A stretch of 64,000 bases of DNA from Thiobacillus denitrificans (GTDB taxonomy: Bacteria > Pseudomonadota > Gammaproteobacteria > Burkholderiales > Thiobacillaceae), in contig DDRS01000017.1 in assembly GCA_002343685.1 (NCBI GenBank), positions 230,006 through 294,005 on the forward strand, given 5' to 3'. This document shows positions 53,724 to 62,425 of this stretch, piece after piece. The translations under genes and the position numbers were made by a program. Under the pieces are notes generated by a model. That model was given only the letters and a program-made list of their open reading frames with translations. It made no database searches and was not told the DNA's origin. How positions within the stretch are numbered: the stretch's first letter is position 1; each line of letters begins with the position of its first letter.

Positions 53724-54535
53724 GCGAGTCGCCCCAGTTCATCGCCCAGTTCGGCGCTGCGCAGGCTGGCCGCCTCCACTGCCTGCCGAATGCCCGCCTT
53801 CACGGACGCCGCCTCCAGGGCCGCGAGGCCGCGTTCCGTGGTGCCGCCCTTGGACGTGACACGCTGGCGCAGGACAGCCGGTTCCTCGCCCGACTCCAGC
53901 GCCAGCTTGGCTGCGCCGAAGAACGTCTGCAGGGCCAGCTGGCGCGCCGTGGCAGCCGGCAGGCCCTGCGCCACGGCAGCGGCCTCCAGCGACTCGATGA
54001 AATAGAACACGTAGGCGGGGCCGCTGCCCGATACCGCCGTCACGGCATCGAGCCAGGACTCGTCCTCGACCCACACCACGCCACCCACGGCCCGCAAGAC
54101 CGCTTCGGCCTGCGAGCGCGCGTCCTGGTCGACGTCCGGCGGCGCATACAGGCCGGTCACCCCTGCCTGGACCAGCGCCGGCGTATTGGGCATGGTGCGG
54201 ACGATGCGGCCATGCCCGCCCAGCCAGCGCGCAAGGTCAGCCACGCGAATCCCAGCGACGATCGAGATCACCAGATGGCCCGCGAGCCGTGACGCCAGGG
54301 AGGCCGCCACTTCCGGCAGGCTCTGCGGCTTGACCGCCAGCACGATCAGGGCATGCAGCCGCGCCTGCGACAGGTCCGTATGGGTCACGACGCCGAAGCG
54401 CGCAGACAGCTGCGCCCGTGCGTCGGCATTGATTTCCACCACCTCGATGTCGGTGGGCTGGGTGCCGCTGGCGATCAAACCGCCGATGATGGCGGCCGCC
54501 ATGTTGCCGCCACCGATGAAACTCACTTTATGCAT
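53720..54535 (-). CDS. proC: Pyrroline-5-carboxylate reductase
   Basis: Last step of proline biosynthesis, reducing pyrroline-5-carboxylate with NAD(P)H. The start MHKVSFIGGGNMAAAIIGGL at ATG 54535 (271 residues) gives the Rossmann motif; the longer upstream frame is discarded. The C-terminal signature VTSKGGTTERGLAALE and VSGSGPAYVFYFIESL are present. It overlaps yggS by 8 bases and yggT by 4. Confidence 0.96.
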   Translation of the reverse strand: MHKVSFIGGGNMAAAIIGGLIASGTQPTDIEVVEINADARAQLSARFGVVTHTDLSQARLHALIVLAVKPQSLPEVAASLASRLAGHLVISIVAGIRVADLARWLGGHGRIVRTMPNTPALVQAGVTGLYAPPDVDQDARSQAEAVLRAVGGVVWVEDESWLDAVTAVSGSGPAYVFYFIESLEAAAVAQGLPAATARQLALQTFFGAAKLALESGEEPAVLRQRVTSKGGTTERGLAALEAASVKAGIRQAVEAASLRSAELGDELGRLA

Positions 54536-55271
54536 ACCTGGTCCTTTCACCAAAGAGAGCGGTTCCGACCCGAACGATGGTCGCGCCCTCCAGAATCGCC
54601 GCTTCGAGATCGCCCGACATGCCCATCGACAGGGTGTCGAGCGCATGGTCGCGCGTTTTCAGATCGTCAAACAGTTCACGTACCTGCCGGAATGCGGCAC
54701 GCTGTGCCGACGCGTCGGCGGTCGGCGCGGGAATCGCCATGAGGCCGCGCAAGCGCAGGCCGGGGAGCGCCGCCACCGCCGCCGCCAGCATGGGCAGCTC
54801 GGCCGGCGCCACGCCGCCCTTGCTCGCTTCGCCGCTGACATTCACCTCGATGCATATCTGTAGCGGAGGCACATCGGCAGGGCGCTGGGCGGACAGGCGC
54901 TCGGCAATTTTGAGCCGGTCGACGCTATGCACCCAACTGAAGTTTTCGGCGATCGCCCGCGTCTTGTTGCTCTGGATCGGCCCGATGAAATGCCACACCA
55001 GCGGCAAATCGCACAGCGCCGCCTGCTTTTCCAGCGCCTCCTGCACATAATTTTCGCCGAATTCGCGCTGGCCGCAGGCGGCCAGGCCGCGAACCGCCGC
55101 CGCATCGAAGGTCTTACTGACCGCCAACAGGCAGACCGCCGCCGGGTCGCGCCCAGCTTCGGATGCCACACCCGCGATCCGCACCTGCACGGCCTGCAAA
55201 CGGCCTCTTGCCGTGCTGCCGCAAGGTGGCAAGCCAGGCTCAAGTTTTCGTGTTTCCGGGCCGTTATCCAT
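54528..55271 (-). CDS. yggS: PLP-homeostasis protein YggS
   Basis: Pyridoxal-phosphate-binding protein of the COG0325/PLPBP family, 247 residues, controlling free PLP levels. The cofactor lysine is Lys53 in LLAVSKTF. Other family segments are FGENYVQEALEK, HFIGPIQSNKTRAIAENF and LSMGMSGDLEAAI. It is first of the minus-strand yggS-proC-yggT run and divergent from pilT with a 48-base gap. Confidence 0.95.
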   Translation of the reverse strand: MDNGPETRKLEPGLPPCGSTARGRLQAVQVRIAGVASEAGRDPAAVCLLAVSKTFDAAAVRGLAACGQREFGENYVQEALEKQAALCDLPLVWHFIGPIQSNKTRAIAENFSWVHSVDRLKIAERLSAQRPADVPPLQICIEVNVSGEASKGGVAPAELPMLAAAVAALPGLRLRGLMAIPAPTADASAQRAAFRQVRELFDDLKTRDHALDTLSMGMSGDLEAAILEGATIVRVGTALFGERTRYA

Positions 55272-55319
55272 AGGGCTTATTATCTGACAAAACCCTACCC
55301 AACACTGAACGAGGCACGC

Positions 55320-56363
55320 GTGGATATTTCCGAACTGCTGGCTTTTGCCGTCAAGAACAAGGCGTCCGACTTACACCTCTCCGCAAGCCTGCCGCCGATG
55401 ATTCGCGTCAACGGCGACATCCGCCGCATCAACTTGCCGCCGATGGACCACAAGGACGTGCACCGCATGGTGTACGACATCATGAACGACAGCCAGCGCA
55501 AGGTGTACGAGGAAACGCTGGAAATCGACTTTTCGTTCGAGATTCCCTCGCTGGCGCGCTTCCGGGTCAACGCCTTCAACCAGCAGTACGGCGCCGGCGC
55601 GGTATTCCGGACGATTCCGTCGAAAGTGCTGACGCTGGAAGAACTCAACGCACCGCCCATCTTCAAGGAAATCTCCGATCAGCCGCGCGGCATCGTGCTG
55701 GTCACCGGACCGACCGGCTCGGGCAAGTCGACCACGTTGGCGGCGATGATGGACTATGTCAACGAAAACCAGTACGCCCACATCCTCACCGTCGAGGACC
55801 CGATCGAATTCGTGCACCAGAGCAAGAAATGCCTGATCAACCAGCGCGAGGTCGGCCCGCATACGCTATCGTTCAACAACGCCCTGCGCTCGGCGCTGCG
55901 GGAAGACCCGGACGTCATCCTGGTCGGCGAATTGCGTGACCTGGAAACCATCCGCCTCGCGCTGACCGCCGCCGAAACCGGCCACCTGGTGTTCGGCACG
56001 CTGCATACGTCGTCCGCCGCCAAGACCATCGACCGCGTGGTCGACGTGTTCCCCGCGGCAGAAAAGGAAATGGTGCGTTCGATGCTGTCGGAATCGCTGC
56101 GCGCCGTCATCTCGCAGACGCTGCTGAAGACCAAGGACGGCAACGGCCGTGTGGCGGCCCACGAGATCATGATCGGCACCCCGGCCATCCGCAACCTGAT
56201 CCGCGAGAACAAGGTGGCGCAGATGTACTCGTCGATCCAGACCGGCGGCAACCTCGGCATGCAGACGCTCGACCAGTGCCTGCAGGACCTGGTCCGGCGC
56301 AATGTGGTCGCCTCGGGCGTGGCGCGTGCCGCCGCGCAGAACAAAGACGCCTTCATGGGCTGA
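55320..56363 (+). CDS. pilT: Type IV pilus retraction ATPase PilT
   Basis: Hexameric ATPase driving pilus disassembly and twitching. The GTG start at 55320 gives MDISELLAFAVKNKASDLHLSA, 347 residues; the longer open frame upstream is out-of-frame yggS antisense. The Walker A box GPTGSGKSTT and Walker B/Asp and His boxes LVGELRDLETIRLALTAAETGHLV are intact. The AIRNLIRE-like C-terminus is present. It precedes pilU by 10 bases. Confidence 0.97.
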   Translation: MDISELLAFAVKNKASDLHLSASLPPMIRVNGDIRRINLPPMDHKDVHRMVYDIMNDSQRKVYEETLEIDFSFEIPSLARFRVNAFNQQYGAGAVFRTIPSKVLTLEELNAPPIFKEISDQPRGIVLVTGPTGSGKSTTLAAMMDYVNENQYAHILTVEDPIEFVHQSKKCLINQREVGPHTLSFNNALRSALREDPDVILVGELRDLETIRLALTAAETGHLVFGTLHTSSAAKTIDRVVDVFPAAEKEMVRSMLSESLRAVISQTLLKTKDGNGRVAAHEIMIGTPAIRNLIRENKVAQMYSSIQTGGNLGMQTLDQCLQDLVRRNVVASGVARAAAQNKDAFMG

Positions 56364-56373
56364 GGACTGAACG

Positions 56374-57501
56374 ATGAATGCCGAGAAAACCATCCACGAC
56401 CTGCTGCGTCTGATGCTGGCGAAGAATGCCTCCGACCTGTTCATCACGGCCGGCTTTCCCCCAGCCATCAAGGTCGACGGCAAGATCACCCCGGTATCGA
56501 ATCAGAGCCTGACCCCCGCGCACACCAGCGAACTGGCTCGTTCGATCATGAACGAGCGCCAATGGAAGGACTTCGAGGCCACCAACGAATCCAACTTCGC
56601 CATCAGCCCGCCCGAGATCGGCCGCTTCCGCGTCAACGTCTTCGTGCAACAAGGCCGCGTCGGCGTGGTGATGCGGACCATCAACACCAAGATCCCGAAG
56701 ATGGAAGAGCTGAACCTACCGCCGATCCTGCGCGACGTCGCGATGATCAAACGCGGCCTGGTCATCTTCGTCGGCGGCACCGGCACTGGTAAATCGACCT
56801 CGCTGGCGGCGATGGTGGGCTACCGCAACGAAAACGCCGCCGACCACATCATCACGGTCGAGGACCCGATCGAATACGTGCACGAGCACCGGAAATCGAT
56901 CATCACCCAGCGCGAGGTCGGCATCGACACCGACAACTGGTTCTCGGCGCTGAAGAACACCTTGCGGCAGGCGCCCGACGTCATCCTGATCGGCGAAATC
57001 CGCGACCGCGACACCATGGAATACGCCATCGCCTTCGCCGAAACCGGCCACCTGTGCCTGTCGACCCTGCACGCCAACAGCGCCAACCAGGCGCTCGACC
57101 GCATCATCAACTTCTTCCCCGAGGAAAAGCGCGACCAGTTGCTGATGGATTTGTCGCTGAACCTCAAGTCCTTCATCTCGCAGCGCCTGATCCCGCGCAA
57201 GGGCACCAACGGCCGCGTCGCCGCGGTCGAGATCCTGCTCAATTCGCCACTGATCGCCGACCTGATCTTCAAGGGCCACGTGCACGAGATCAAGGAAATC
57301 ATGGCGAAATCGCGCGAGCTCGGGATGCAGACCTTCGACCAGGCGCTGTTCGACCTCTACGAGGCCGGCATGATTTCCTACGAGGACGCGCTGCGCAACG
57401 CCGACAGCCTCAACGACCTGCGCCTGCAGATCAAGCTGCACGGCCAGGAAGCCAAGGGCCGCGACATGATGGCGGGGCTGGATCACCTCGATATCGTTTG
57501 A
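56374..57501 (+). CDS. pilU: PilT-dependent retraction ATPase PilU
   Basis: PilT paralogue that assists retraction, 375 residues. Walker A is GGTGTGKSTSLAAM, with the adjacent IGEIRDRDTMEYAIAFAETGHLCLSTLHAN. The start MNAEKTIHDLLRLMLAKNASDLFIT fits. A C-terminal extension beyond the ATPase core (GQEAKGRDMMAGLDHLDIV) is typical of PilU. It follows pilT after 10 bases and ends 9 bases before a convergent unknown gene. Confidence 0.96.
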   Translation: MNAEKTIHDLLRLMLAKNASDLFITAGFPPAIKVDGKITPVSNQSLTPAHTSELARSIMNERQWKDFEATNESNFAISPPEIGRFRVNVFVQQGRVGVVMRTINTKIPKMEELNLPPILRDVAMIKRGLVIFVGGTGTGKSTSLAAMVGYRNENAADHIITVEDPIEYVHEHRKSIITQREVGIDTDNWFSALKNTLRQAPDVILIGEIRDRDTMEYAIAFAETGHLCLSTLHANSANQALDRIINFFPEEKRDQLLMDLSLNLKSFISQRLIPRKGTNGRVAAVEILLNSPLIADLIFKGHVHEIKEIMAKSRELGMQTFDQALFDLYEAGMISYEDALRNADSLNDLRLQIKLHGQEAKGRDMMAGLDHLDIV

Positions 57502-57510
57502 GCTCCCAAG

Positions 57511-59388
57511 CTATCCACCACGGGGCTCCCCCTCTTCCCTACCGTTCGGTTCTTTTCGCGCAGCATTCCACCATGTGTTGAATACAAGTCTTAGAGCAAG
57601 CCACCACGCGTAAATGGCAAATGGGGAATGGCAGGCGTCCTCATCTAGCAAGCCATGAGCGAGTTCGTTGCGCAAATTTGGGCCGAATGCATCGCAAAAA
57701 AGCGTCCTCAGTTCGAAAGCGAGGTCTTTTCCAAAGACCTTCTCCGTTTCGGGCAGATCCATCAACGTGTTCAAGCCATTCTCAGTTTCGATGCCGTCCT
57801 TATCGAGATTCGTCGTCTTCGCCCCAGCTTCTTTGAGATGCACACGAACCATATGCTCGACTTGCGGGATCAACAGATGCAGTGCCGTAATGAAATCCCT
57901 GTCATAACCCGCAAACAATGCCTTGCCAAACAGCCTGGCTCGCCCCTTCGGTACGATGGGCGCATGCTCAGCCAAGCCTACGAAATCCACTTCGCGCAGA
58001 CGATGTTCAAGCAACAGCACTTCGAGAGCTGGCCAGATGTCACCCTGAACGACGATGCTGACCGAAATTCCGTAGTCGCGGATCATTTCAGCACGGATGG
58101 CAATTTCGTCGTCAGGAGAAAGCTCGGCCCTCAAGCTCATCGCAGGGCGTTTGGCAATCACTCGCCCGTCCCCGCTCAAGACAGTTGAGGAAAAAAGCGA
58201 CGAGAAGACAAATTCCCTCATCCGTTCAAGTGCGCTCTTATGCAATTCATCCAGCTTCGCTCCACGATGGAGGTTTGCGAAAGCAAGTAGCGCATCAGTG
58301 GCCGACTTCCCGCTAACGGACTTGCGGGCATTTTCGACGATCTGTGTGATGTCGATACCGGGTGTGCTAACCAAGCCCATTTCGCTCAACGATTTCTCAC
58401 CAGAATCATTCAAATGGGTTCGAAGCTCGGCGAGCCTCTCATCGACCTGATGCGCTACACGTTCGGCCCTGGGAATCGTGCGATAAGTCTGGATAGCGTT
58501 CTCGTAAAAGCTCGCCGCTACCATGTGGCTGGGGCTCTCGTTGGAGATTCGTGCAATCGCTTCTTTGGCCCACCCCTCGGCAACTTCGACGGTCATAGCG
58601 GCAGCCTTCGTCTCATCCCCCGCTCGCTCGAACCATCTTGCTGCTGTACTAAAAAAATCTCGGGAACGATGTAACTCACCCATTCCATCGAATTCCCGGG
58701 CCAGCGACTCGAGTTTCTGCGCGATGAGCATCTTCTGATCGTGGCCGAGTCCATTCGATTCGAGCAGACCCGCCAACCAAACGCCCAAAAAGCCATCGCC
58801 AGTAGTCGCGTCAGTCAGTGCCTGCAACACCACGCCTTCCATCTCCTCAAGCCTGCCTCCAGCACCTGCCTTGAGCATGCGGGTTAGTCTGATGGCACGC
58901 TCCCAGCACTCTTGGCCGTCGCGTATCCATGTTTTTGTATCCAGAGAAATCGACCGGTAACTGTCGATAGCCGCCAATGCGAACTTCACATCGCGCAGTT
59001 TGCGTTTTAGCCAAACCAAGTCTGCGAGGCGTGCTTTCAACCATATATCGTCTACCTCATCTAGGATCTCAGCGAAAAACTCAATATCCGATTCGGAAAG
59101 GTCGTCTGGAATTACGGATCGACGAGCGGAAAACACCGCAAAAGGTTTGAATGGTTCGTTTTGACTCGACGGGGAAAGCATCATCGAACAGGCATCCGCT
59201 AGCAGCCACAGGACCTTGCCCTGTGGCTGTCGCCCAACATCCATGGCCTTGCGTGCGGCGTCGGAGAATGCGTGCCACATCGCCGAATACCCTTCTCGGG
59301 CGGTCTGGTCCAAGACATCCTTCCATCCACAGTCAGCGAAGTCTTGTGCCGTAACAACGAGATCGTCGGGATAACGCTGGTCGCTCAT
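57511..59388 (-). CDS. Large protein with C-terminal RNxxxHG (DUF4209/HEPN-like) motif
   Basis: A 625-residue soluble protein, not recognised as an enzyme. It is mostly alpha-helical throughout, with helical-repeat-like segments (such as ARWFERAGDETKAAAMTVEVAEGW). The C-terminus contains RNELAHG at residues 573-579, the RNxxxHG motif of the DUF4209 family and of HEPN ribonucleases (Rx4H). Codons use more A/T at third positions than the neighbours, by eye. It sits 35 bases after rlmL on the same strand. Function unknown; a stress or defence nuclease role is speculative. Confidence 0.85.
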   Translation of the reverse strand: MSDQRYPDDLVVTAQDFADCGWKDVLDQTAREGYSAMWHAFSDAARKAMDVGRQPQGKVLWLLADACSMMLSPSSQNEPFKPFAVFSARRSVIPDDLSESDIEFFAEILDEVDDIWLKARLADLVWLKRKLRDVKFALAAIDSYRSISLDTKTWIRDGQECWERAIRLTRMLKAGAGGRLEEMEGVVLQALTDATTGDGFLGVWLAGLLESNGLGHDQKMLIAQKLESLAREFDGMGELHRSRDFFSTAARWFERAGDETKAAAMTVEVAEGWAKEAIARISNESPSHMVAASFYENAIQTYRTIPRAERVAHQVDERLAELRTHLNDSGEKSLSEMGLVSTPGIDITQIVENARKSVSGKSATDALLAFANLHRGAKLDELHKSALERMREFVFSSLFSSTVLSGDGRVIAKRPAMSLRAELSPDDEIAIRAEMIRDYGISVSIVVQGDIWPALEVLLLEHRLREVDFVGLAEHAPIVPKGRARLFGKALFAGYDRDFITALHLLIPQVEHMVRVHLKEAGAKTTNLDKDGIETENGLNTLMDLPETEKVFGKDLAFELRTLFCDAFGPNLRNELAHGLLDEDACHSPFAIYAWWLALRLVFNTWWNAARKEPNGREEGEPRGG

Positions 59389-59423
59389 CTATCATTCCTT
59401 ACAATTGTGATATTCCCCCTGCG

Positions 59424-60665
59424 TTATTCACCTTGGCGTTCGGCTCGCGTTTTCATCGACCCCGCAATCACCTTGTACTGCAAAAACCGCGTCTCGATCG
59501 GGCCGTTGAACAGCGGGATGCGGCGGCTCGCCTTGAGTCCGAACAGCTTGGGCAGCAGCGGGTCGCCCGAGATGATCCACGCCTCCCAGCCGGCGAAATT
59601 CTGTTTCAACCAGTCGCCCAGCAGCGGATACCACGCGGCCAGATCCTCGGCCTCGCCCAGCCGCTCGCCATAGGGAGGGTTGGTGACGATGGTGCCCACC
59701 GGCGTGGGGGCCTTCAAATCGAGGACATCGGAGACTTTCAGCTCGATCGCATCGGCATAGCCCGCGCCCTCCAGGTTGTTGCGCGCCTTGTCGAGCACCC
59801 AGCGATCCTGGTCGGCGCCGAAGATCGGCAGCCGCGTCAGCGGCTTCTCCTGCTTCTGCGCCTCCAGCTTGATCTGCCGCCACAGCGCGGCATCGAAGTC
59901 GCGGTAGTGCTCGAACGCGAAATGGCGGCTGCGGCCGGGCGCGCGGTTGAGCGCCAGGTCGGCCGCCTCGAGCAGGATGGTGCCGGCACCGCACATCGGG
60001 TCGAGCAGCGGCGTGCCGGGTTCCCAGCCGGACAGCATGAGCAGCCCGGCGGCGAGATTTTCCTTGATCGACGCGGCACTTGCCTCGCGCTTGAAACCGC
60101 GCTTGAACAGCGGCTCGCCGCTGGTGTCGAGGTAGAAGGTCACGGCATCCGGTGTGAAGAAGGCATACACCGGCACGTCGGGCGCGTCGGTGTCGACGCT
60201 GGGACGTTCGCGCGTCTCCTCGCGGAAGCGGTCGCAGATCGCGTCCTTGATCTTCAGCGTGATGAAGTTGAGGCTTTTCAGCGGCGCATTCTGGGCGCCG
60301 ACCTTCACGGCGATGGTCTTCGTCACGTCGAACCACGCCGGCCACGGCAGGTCGAGCGCGGCACGGTAGATGTGTTCTTCCTTGCGATAGCGGGTATAAC
60401 CGACTTTGCGCAGGATGCGGGTGGCAATGCGCGACGTGAGGTTGGCGCGCATCTCGGCGGCGGCGTCGGCCATGAACAGCACGCCGGCGGGCACCTGGCG
60501 CACCACCTGCGCACCGGCCGCGGCGAGCTCGGTTTCAAGCAAGGCCTCCAGACCGCGCGGGCAGGTGGCGAAATGGCTGGCAGGCGGCAGCGCCTCGCGC
60601 TCGGGGCGAACGGGGTGCGGCGCAGGTTTACGGCGGGGCTGGTTTTTTTGGGGATGAGGCTTCAA
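59424..60665 (-). CDS. THUMP-domain RNA methyltransferase (RlmL N-terminal type)
   Basis: SAM-dependent methyltransferase of 413 residues. After a basic tail (residues 1-30) come a ferredoxin-like/THUMP region (about 35-170), then the methyltransferase core with LLDPMCGAGTILLEAA and the catalytic TNPPYGERLGE. It lacks the RlmK second half of E. coli RlmL, so it resembles the single-unit 23S rRNA m2G methyltransferases (RlmL/YpsC). It lies between hemJ and the RNxxxHG gene on the minus strand. Confidence 0.9.
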   Translation of the reverse strand: MKPHPQKNQPRRKPAPHPVRPEREALPPASHFATCPRGLEALLETELAAAGAQVVRQVPAGVLFMADAAAEMRANLTSRIATRILRKVGYTRYRKEEHIYRAALDLPWPAWFDVTKTIAVKVGAQNAPLKSLNFITLKIKDAICDRFREETRERPSVDTDAPDVPVYAFFTPDAVTFYLDTSGEPLFKRGFKREASAASIKENLAAGLLMLSGWEPGTPLLDPMCGAGTILLEAADLALNRAPGRSRHFAFEHYRDFDAALWRQIKLEAQKQEKPLTRLPIFGADQDRWVLDKARNNLEGAGYADAIELKVSDVLDLKAPTPVGTIVTNPPYGERLGEAEDLAAWYPLLGDWLKQNFAGWEAWIISGDPLLPKLFGLKASRRIPLFNGPIETRFLQYKVIAGSMKTRAERQGE

Positions 60666-60684
60666 AAAATACTTTCAAGAATGC

Positions 60685-61098
60685 TTAAAACGGTTTCAGC
60701 ACCACCAGCAATACCACGACCAGCAGCACGATCACCGGGATTTCGTTGAACCAGCGGAACCATAGGTGCGACTTGACGTTCTGTCTGGCTTCGAATGCGC
60801 GCAGCAGACCTTTGCAGACATGGTGATAACCGATCAAACCGGCGACCAGCGTAAGCTTGGCCCACATCCAGTTCATGCTGAACGGAAAATATGCCAGCCA
60901 CAGCCAGATGCCGGTGGCGAGGGTCAACCACATGATGGGGGTGACGAACCGATACAATTTGCGCGCCATCAGCAACAGGCGGTCGTAGGCGGCTTCGTGG
61001 GTTTCCATCGCGAGGTTGACGAAGATGCGCGGCAGGTAGAACAGGCCGGCGAACCAGCTGACCACCATCACGATATGAAACGATTTCAGCCACAACAT
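60685..61098 (-). CDS. hemJ: Protoporphyrinogen oxidase HemJ / CopD-family membrane protein
   Basis: Heme biosynthesis membrane protein of 137 residues in the UPF0093/HemJ family, converting protoporphyrinogen IX to protoporphyrin IX. Four hydrophobic segments are visible, with MLWLKSFHIVMVVSWFAGLFYLPRIFV at the N-terminus (containing the conserved His) and WMWAKLTLVAGLIGYH. No HemG or HemY homologue is in the window. It is divergent from the tlpA-like gene with start codons that overlap. Confidence 0.9.
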   Translation of the reverse strand: MLWLKSFHIVMVVSWFAGLFYLPRIFVNLAMETHEAAYDRLLLMARKLYRFVTPIMWLTLATGIWLWLAYFPFSMNWMWAKLTLVAGLIGYHHVCKGLLRAFEARQNVKSHLWFRWFNEIPVIVLLVVVLLVVLKPF

Positions 61099-61636
61099 GG
61101 ATAGACGCGCCTTCGTAAAGAAATGGACACCGAGTCCGCTGACCCTGATTTTACTGGGTTTGGTCGCCTGGCTGTGGTTTCGCCCACCGGCCGAGATCAG
61201 CGATGAAAATCATGCCGTCCCGCCCTGGCAGGTCACCTTGACCGATGGCAGCGCGCTGACCAGCGACGCGCTCAAGGGAAAGGTCGTGCTGGTGAACTTC
61301 TGGGCGACCTGGTGTCCCTACTGCCGCAAGGAAAAGCCGGTGATCGACGCCTTCTGGCAGGATTACCGCAGCCGCGGATTCGACGTCGTGTCGATCAGTG
61401 TCGACGACCCGCCGGAGAAAATCGACGCCTGGATGAAGGACAAGGGCTATACGTTCCGGGCCGCGCCGACCAATGCCTCGGTGGTCGCGGCGTTTGGCAA
61501 CGTCTCGACCGTGCCGACCTCGTTCATCCTCGATGCCGACGGCCATATCCGTCACAAGGTCGCCGGACAGCTGCATTATCCCCGGCTGGAAAAACTCGTC
61601 GTGCCCTTGCTTCCCGGGCCAAACAGCCATGAATGA
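61097..61636 (+). CDS. TlpA/DsbE-like membrane-anchored thioredoxin
   Basis: Periplasmic thioredoxin-fold protein, 179 residues, with an N-terminal anchor (LTLILLGLVAWLWF) and active site WCPYC at 72-76 (Cys73, Cys76). The VPTSFILDADG cis-proline segment is present. CPYC is shared with some TlpA and DsbE-like reductases; the target could be cytochrome c maturation or copper enzyme thiols. Its ATG overlaps the divergent hemJ ATG, and no clear ribosome site is seen. Confidence 0.88.
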   Translation: MDRRAFVKKWTPSPLTLILLGLVAWLWFRPPAEISDENHAVPPWQVTLTDGSALTSDALKGKVVLVNFWATWCPYCRKEKPVIDAFWQDYRSRGFDVVSISVDDPPEKIDAWMKDKGYTFRAAPTNASVVAAFGNVSTVPTSFILDADGHIRHKVAGQLHYPRLEKLVVPLLPGPNSHE

Positions 61637-61832
61637 TGCGCGCCTCACCGAACTCGAAACCAAACTCGCTTTTGCCGAAGACCTGCTCGAGACACTGAAC
61701 CAGACCGTGGTCCGCCAACAGGACCAGATCGACTCCTTGCAGCAGCAGCTCCGCCTGCTGAACGAAAGGCTGAAGGACAGCCGGCCCGACGAAGCGCGCA
61801 CGCCGCGCGACGAGATCCCGCCGCACTATTAG
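61629..61832 (+). CDS. slyX: SlyX-family protein
   Basis: A 67-residue coiled-coil protein starting MNDARLTELETKLAFAEDLL at ATG 61629. It contains the family core LETLNQTVVRQQDQIDSLQQQLRLLNERL and the C-terminal PHY. Its function is unknown, although SlyX is widespread. It overlaps the tlpA-like stop by 8 bases and ends just before a REP-like inverted repeat. Confidence 0.92.
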   Translation: MNDARLTELETKLAFAEDLLETLNQTVVRQQDQIDSLQQQLRLLNERLKDSRPDEARTPRDEIPPHY

Positions 61833-61866
61833 AATTATTGGGGTTTCCATTGCGCATGACGAAATT

Positions 61867-61937
61867 CCGTTCGTCCTGAGCTTGTCGAAGGGCATTTCCG
61901 AGTGGGCACGGGGCTTCGACAAGCTCAGCCCGAACGG
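61867..61937. repeat. REP-like inverted repeat
   Basis: Two 24-base arms, containing CTGAGCTTGTCGAAG and its reverse complement CTTCGACAAGCTCAG, flank a 23-base centre; 22 of 24 arm positions match. The same core occurs as an intergenic repeat in many bacterial genomes. It may also terminate slyX and the converging gene. Confidence 0.7.
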
Positions 61938-61971
61938 TGGAACATGTCGCGTTTTATGGAAAGACCAATAG

Positions 61972-62418
61972 CTAGACCGCGATCTTCACCACCACCTTGC
62001 GGATCACGCCCGTGCCAACCAGCGGCGCATGTGCGTCCTCGGGAAAAAACAGGCAGAACGCCCCGGGCGGGGTGGCGATCCAGTTGGACGGCGTGTCGTT
62101 GAAGAACCGGATGTCGCGCGCTGCATCGTAATCCGTCGCAGGGTCCAGGCATGCCGCGACCGGCTTCCATCCCATCTCATCCATTCCTTCCAGCACCAGC
62201 TGGATGTCGATGTAACGCCGGTGGCATTCCAGTTTCGCCTCCGCCCGCGTGCGGCTATCACACGCCTCGACGATGGCGAATAGCTGCTCGCCCTGCACAT
62301 CGTGCTTGCCGGGCGCGAGCGTCATCAGATCGGCATTTCGCAGGAATTCAAAAGCACGCGGAAACAGCGGATGCAACACGGCGTAGCGGTCGGCCTCGGC
62401 TAGCGTAGCGAGAATCAT
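61972..62418 (-). CDS. YhcH/YjgK/YiaL-family protein
   Basis: A cupin-like protein of 148 residues of the YhcH/YjgK/YiaL family, seen in sugar or sialic acid catabolism and sometimes called beta-galactosidase subunit beta. The start is ATG 62418 (MILATLAEADRYA). Family segments are LECHRRYIDIQLVLEGMDEMGW and FFPEDAHAPLVGTG with likely metal-binding histidines. No sugar genes are adjacent, so its local role is unclear. It follows ettA on the same strand by 7 bases. Confidence 0.88.
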   Translation of the reverse strand: MILATLAEADRYAVLHPLFPRAFEFLRNADLMTLAPGKHDVQGEQLFAIVEACDSRTRAEAKLECHRRYIDIQLVLEGMDEMGWKPVAACLDPATDYDAARDIRFFNDTPSNWIATPPGAFCLFFPEDAHAPLVGTGVIRKVVVKIAV

Positions 62419-62425
62419 CACGTGC

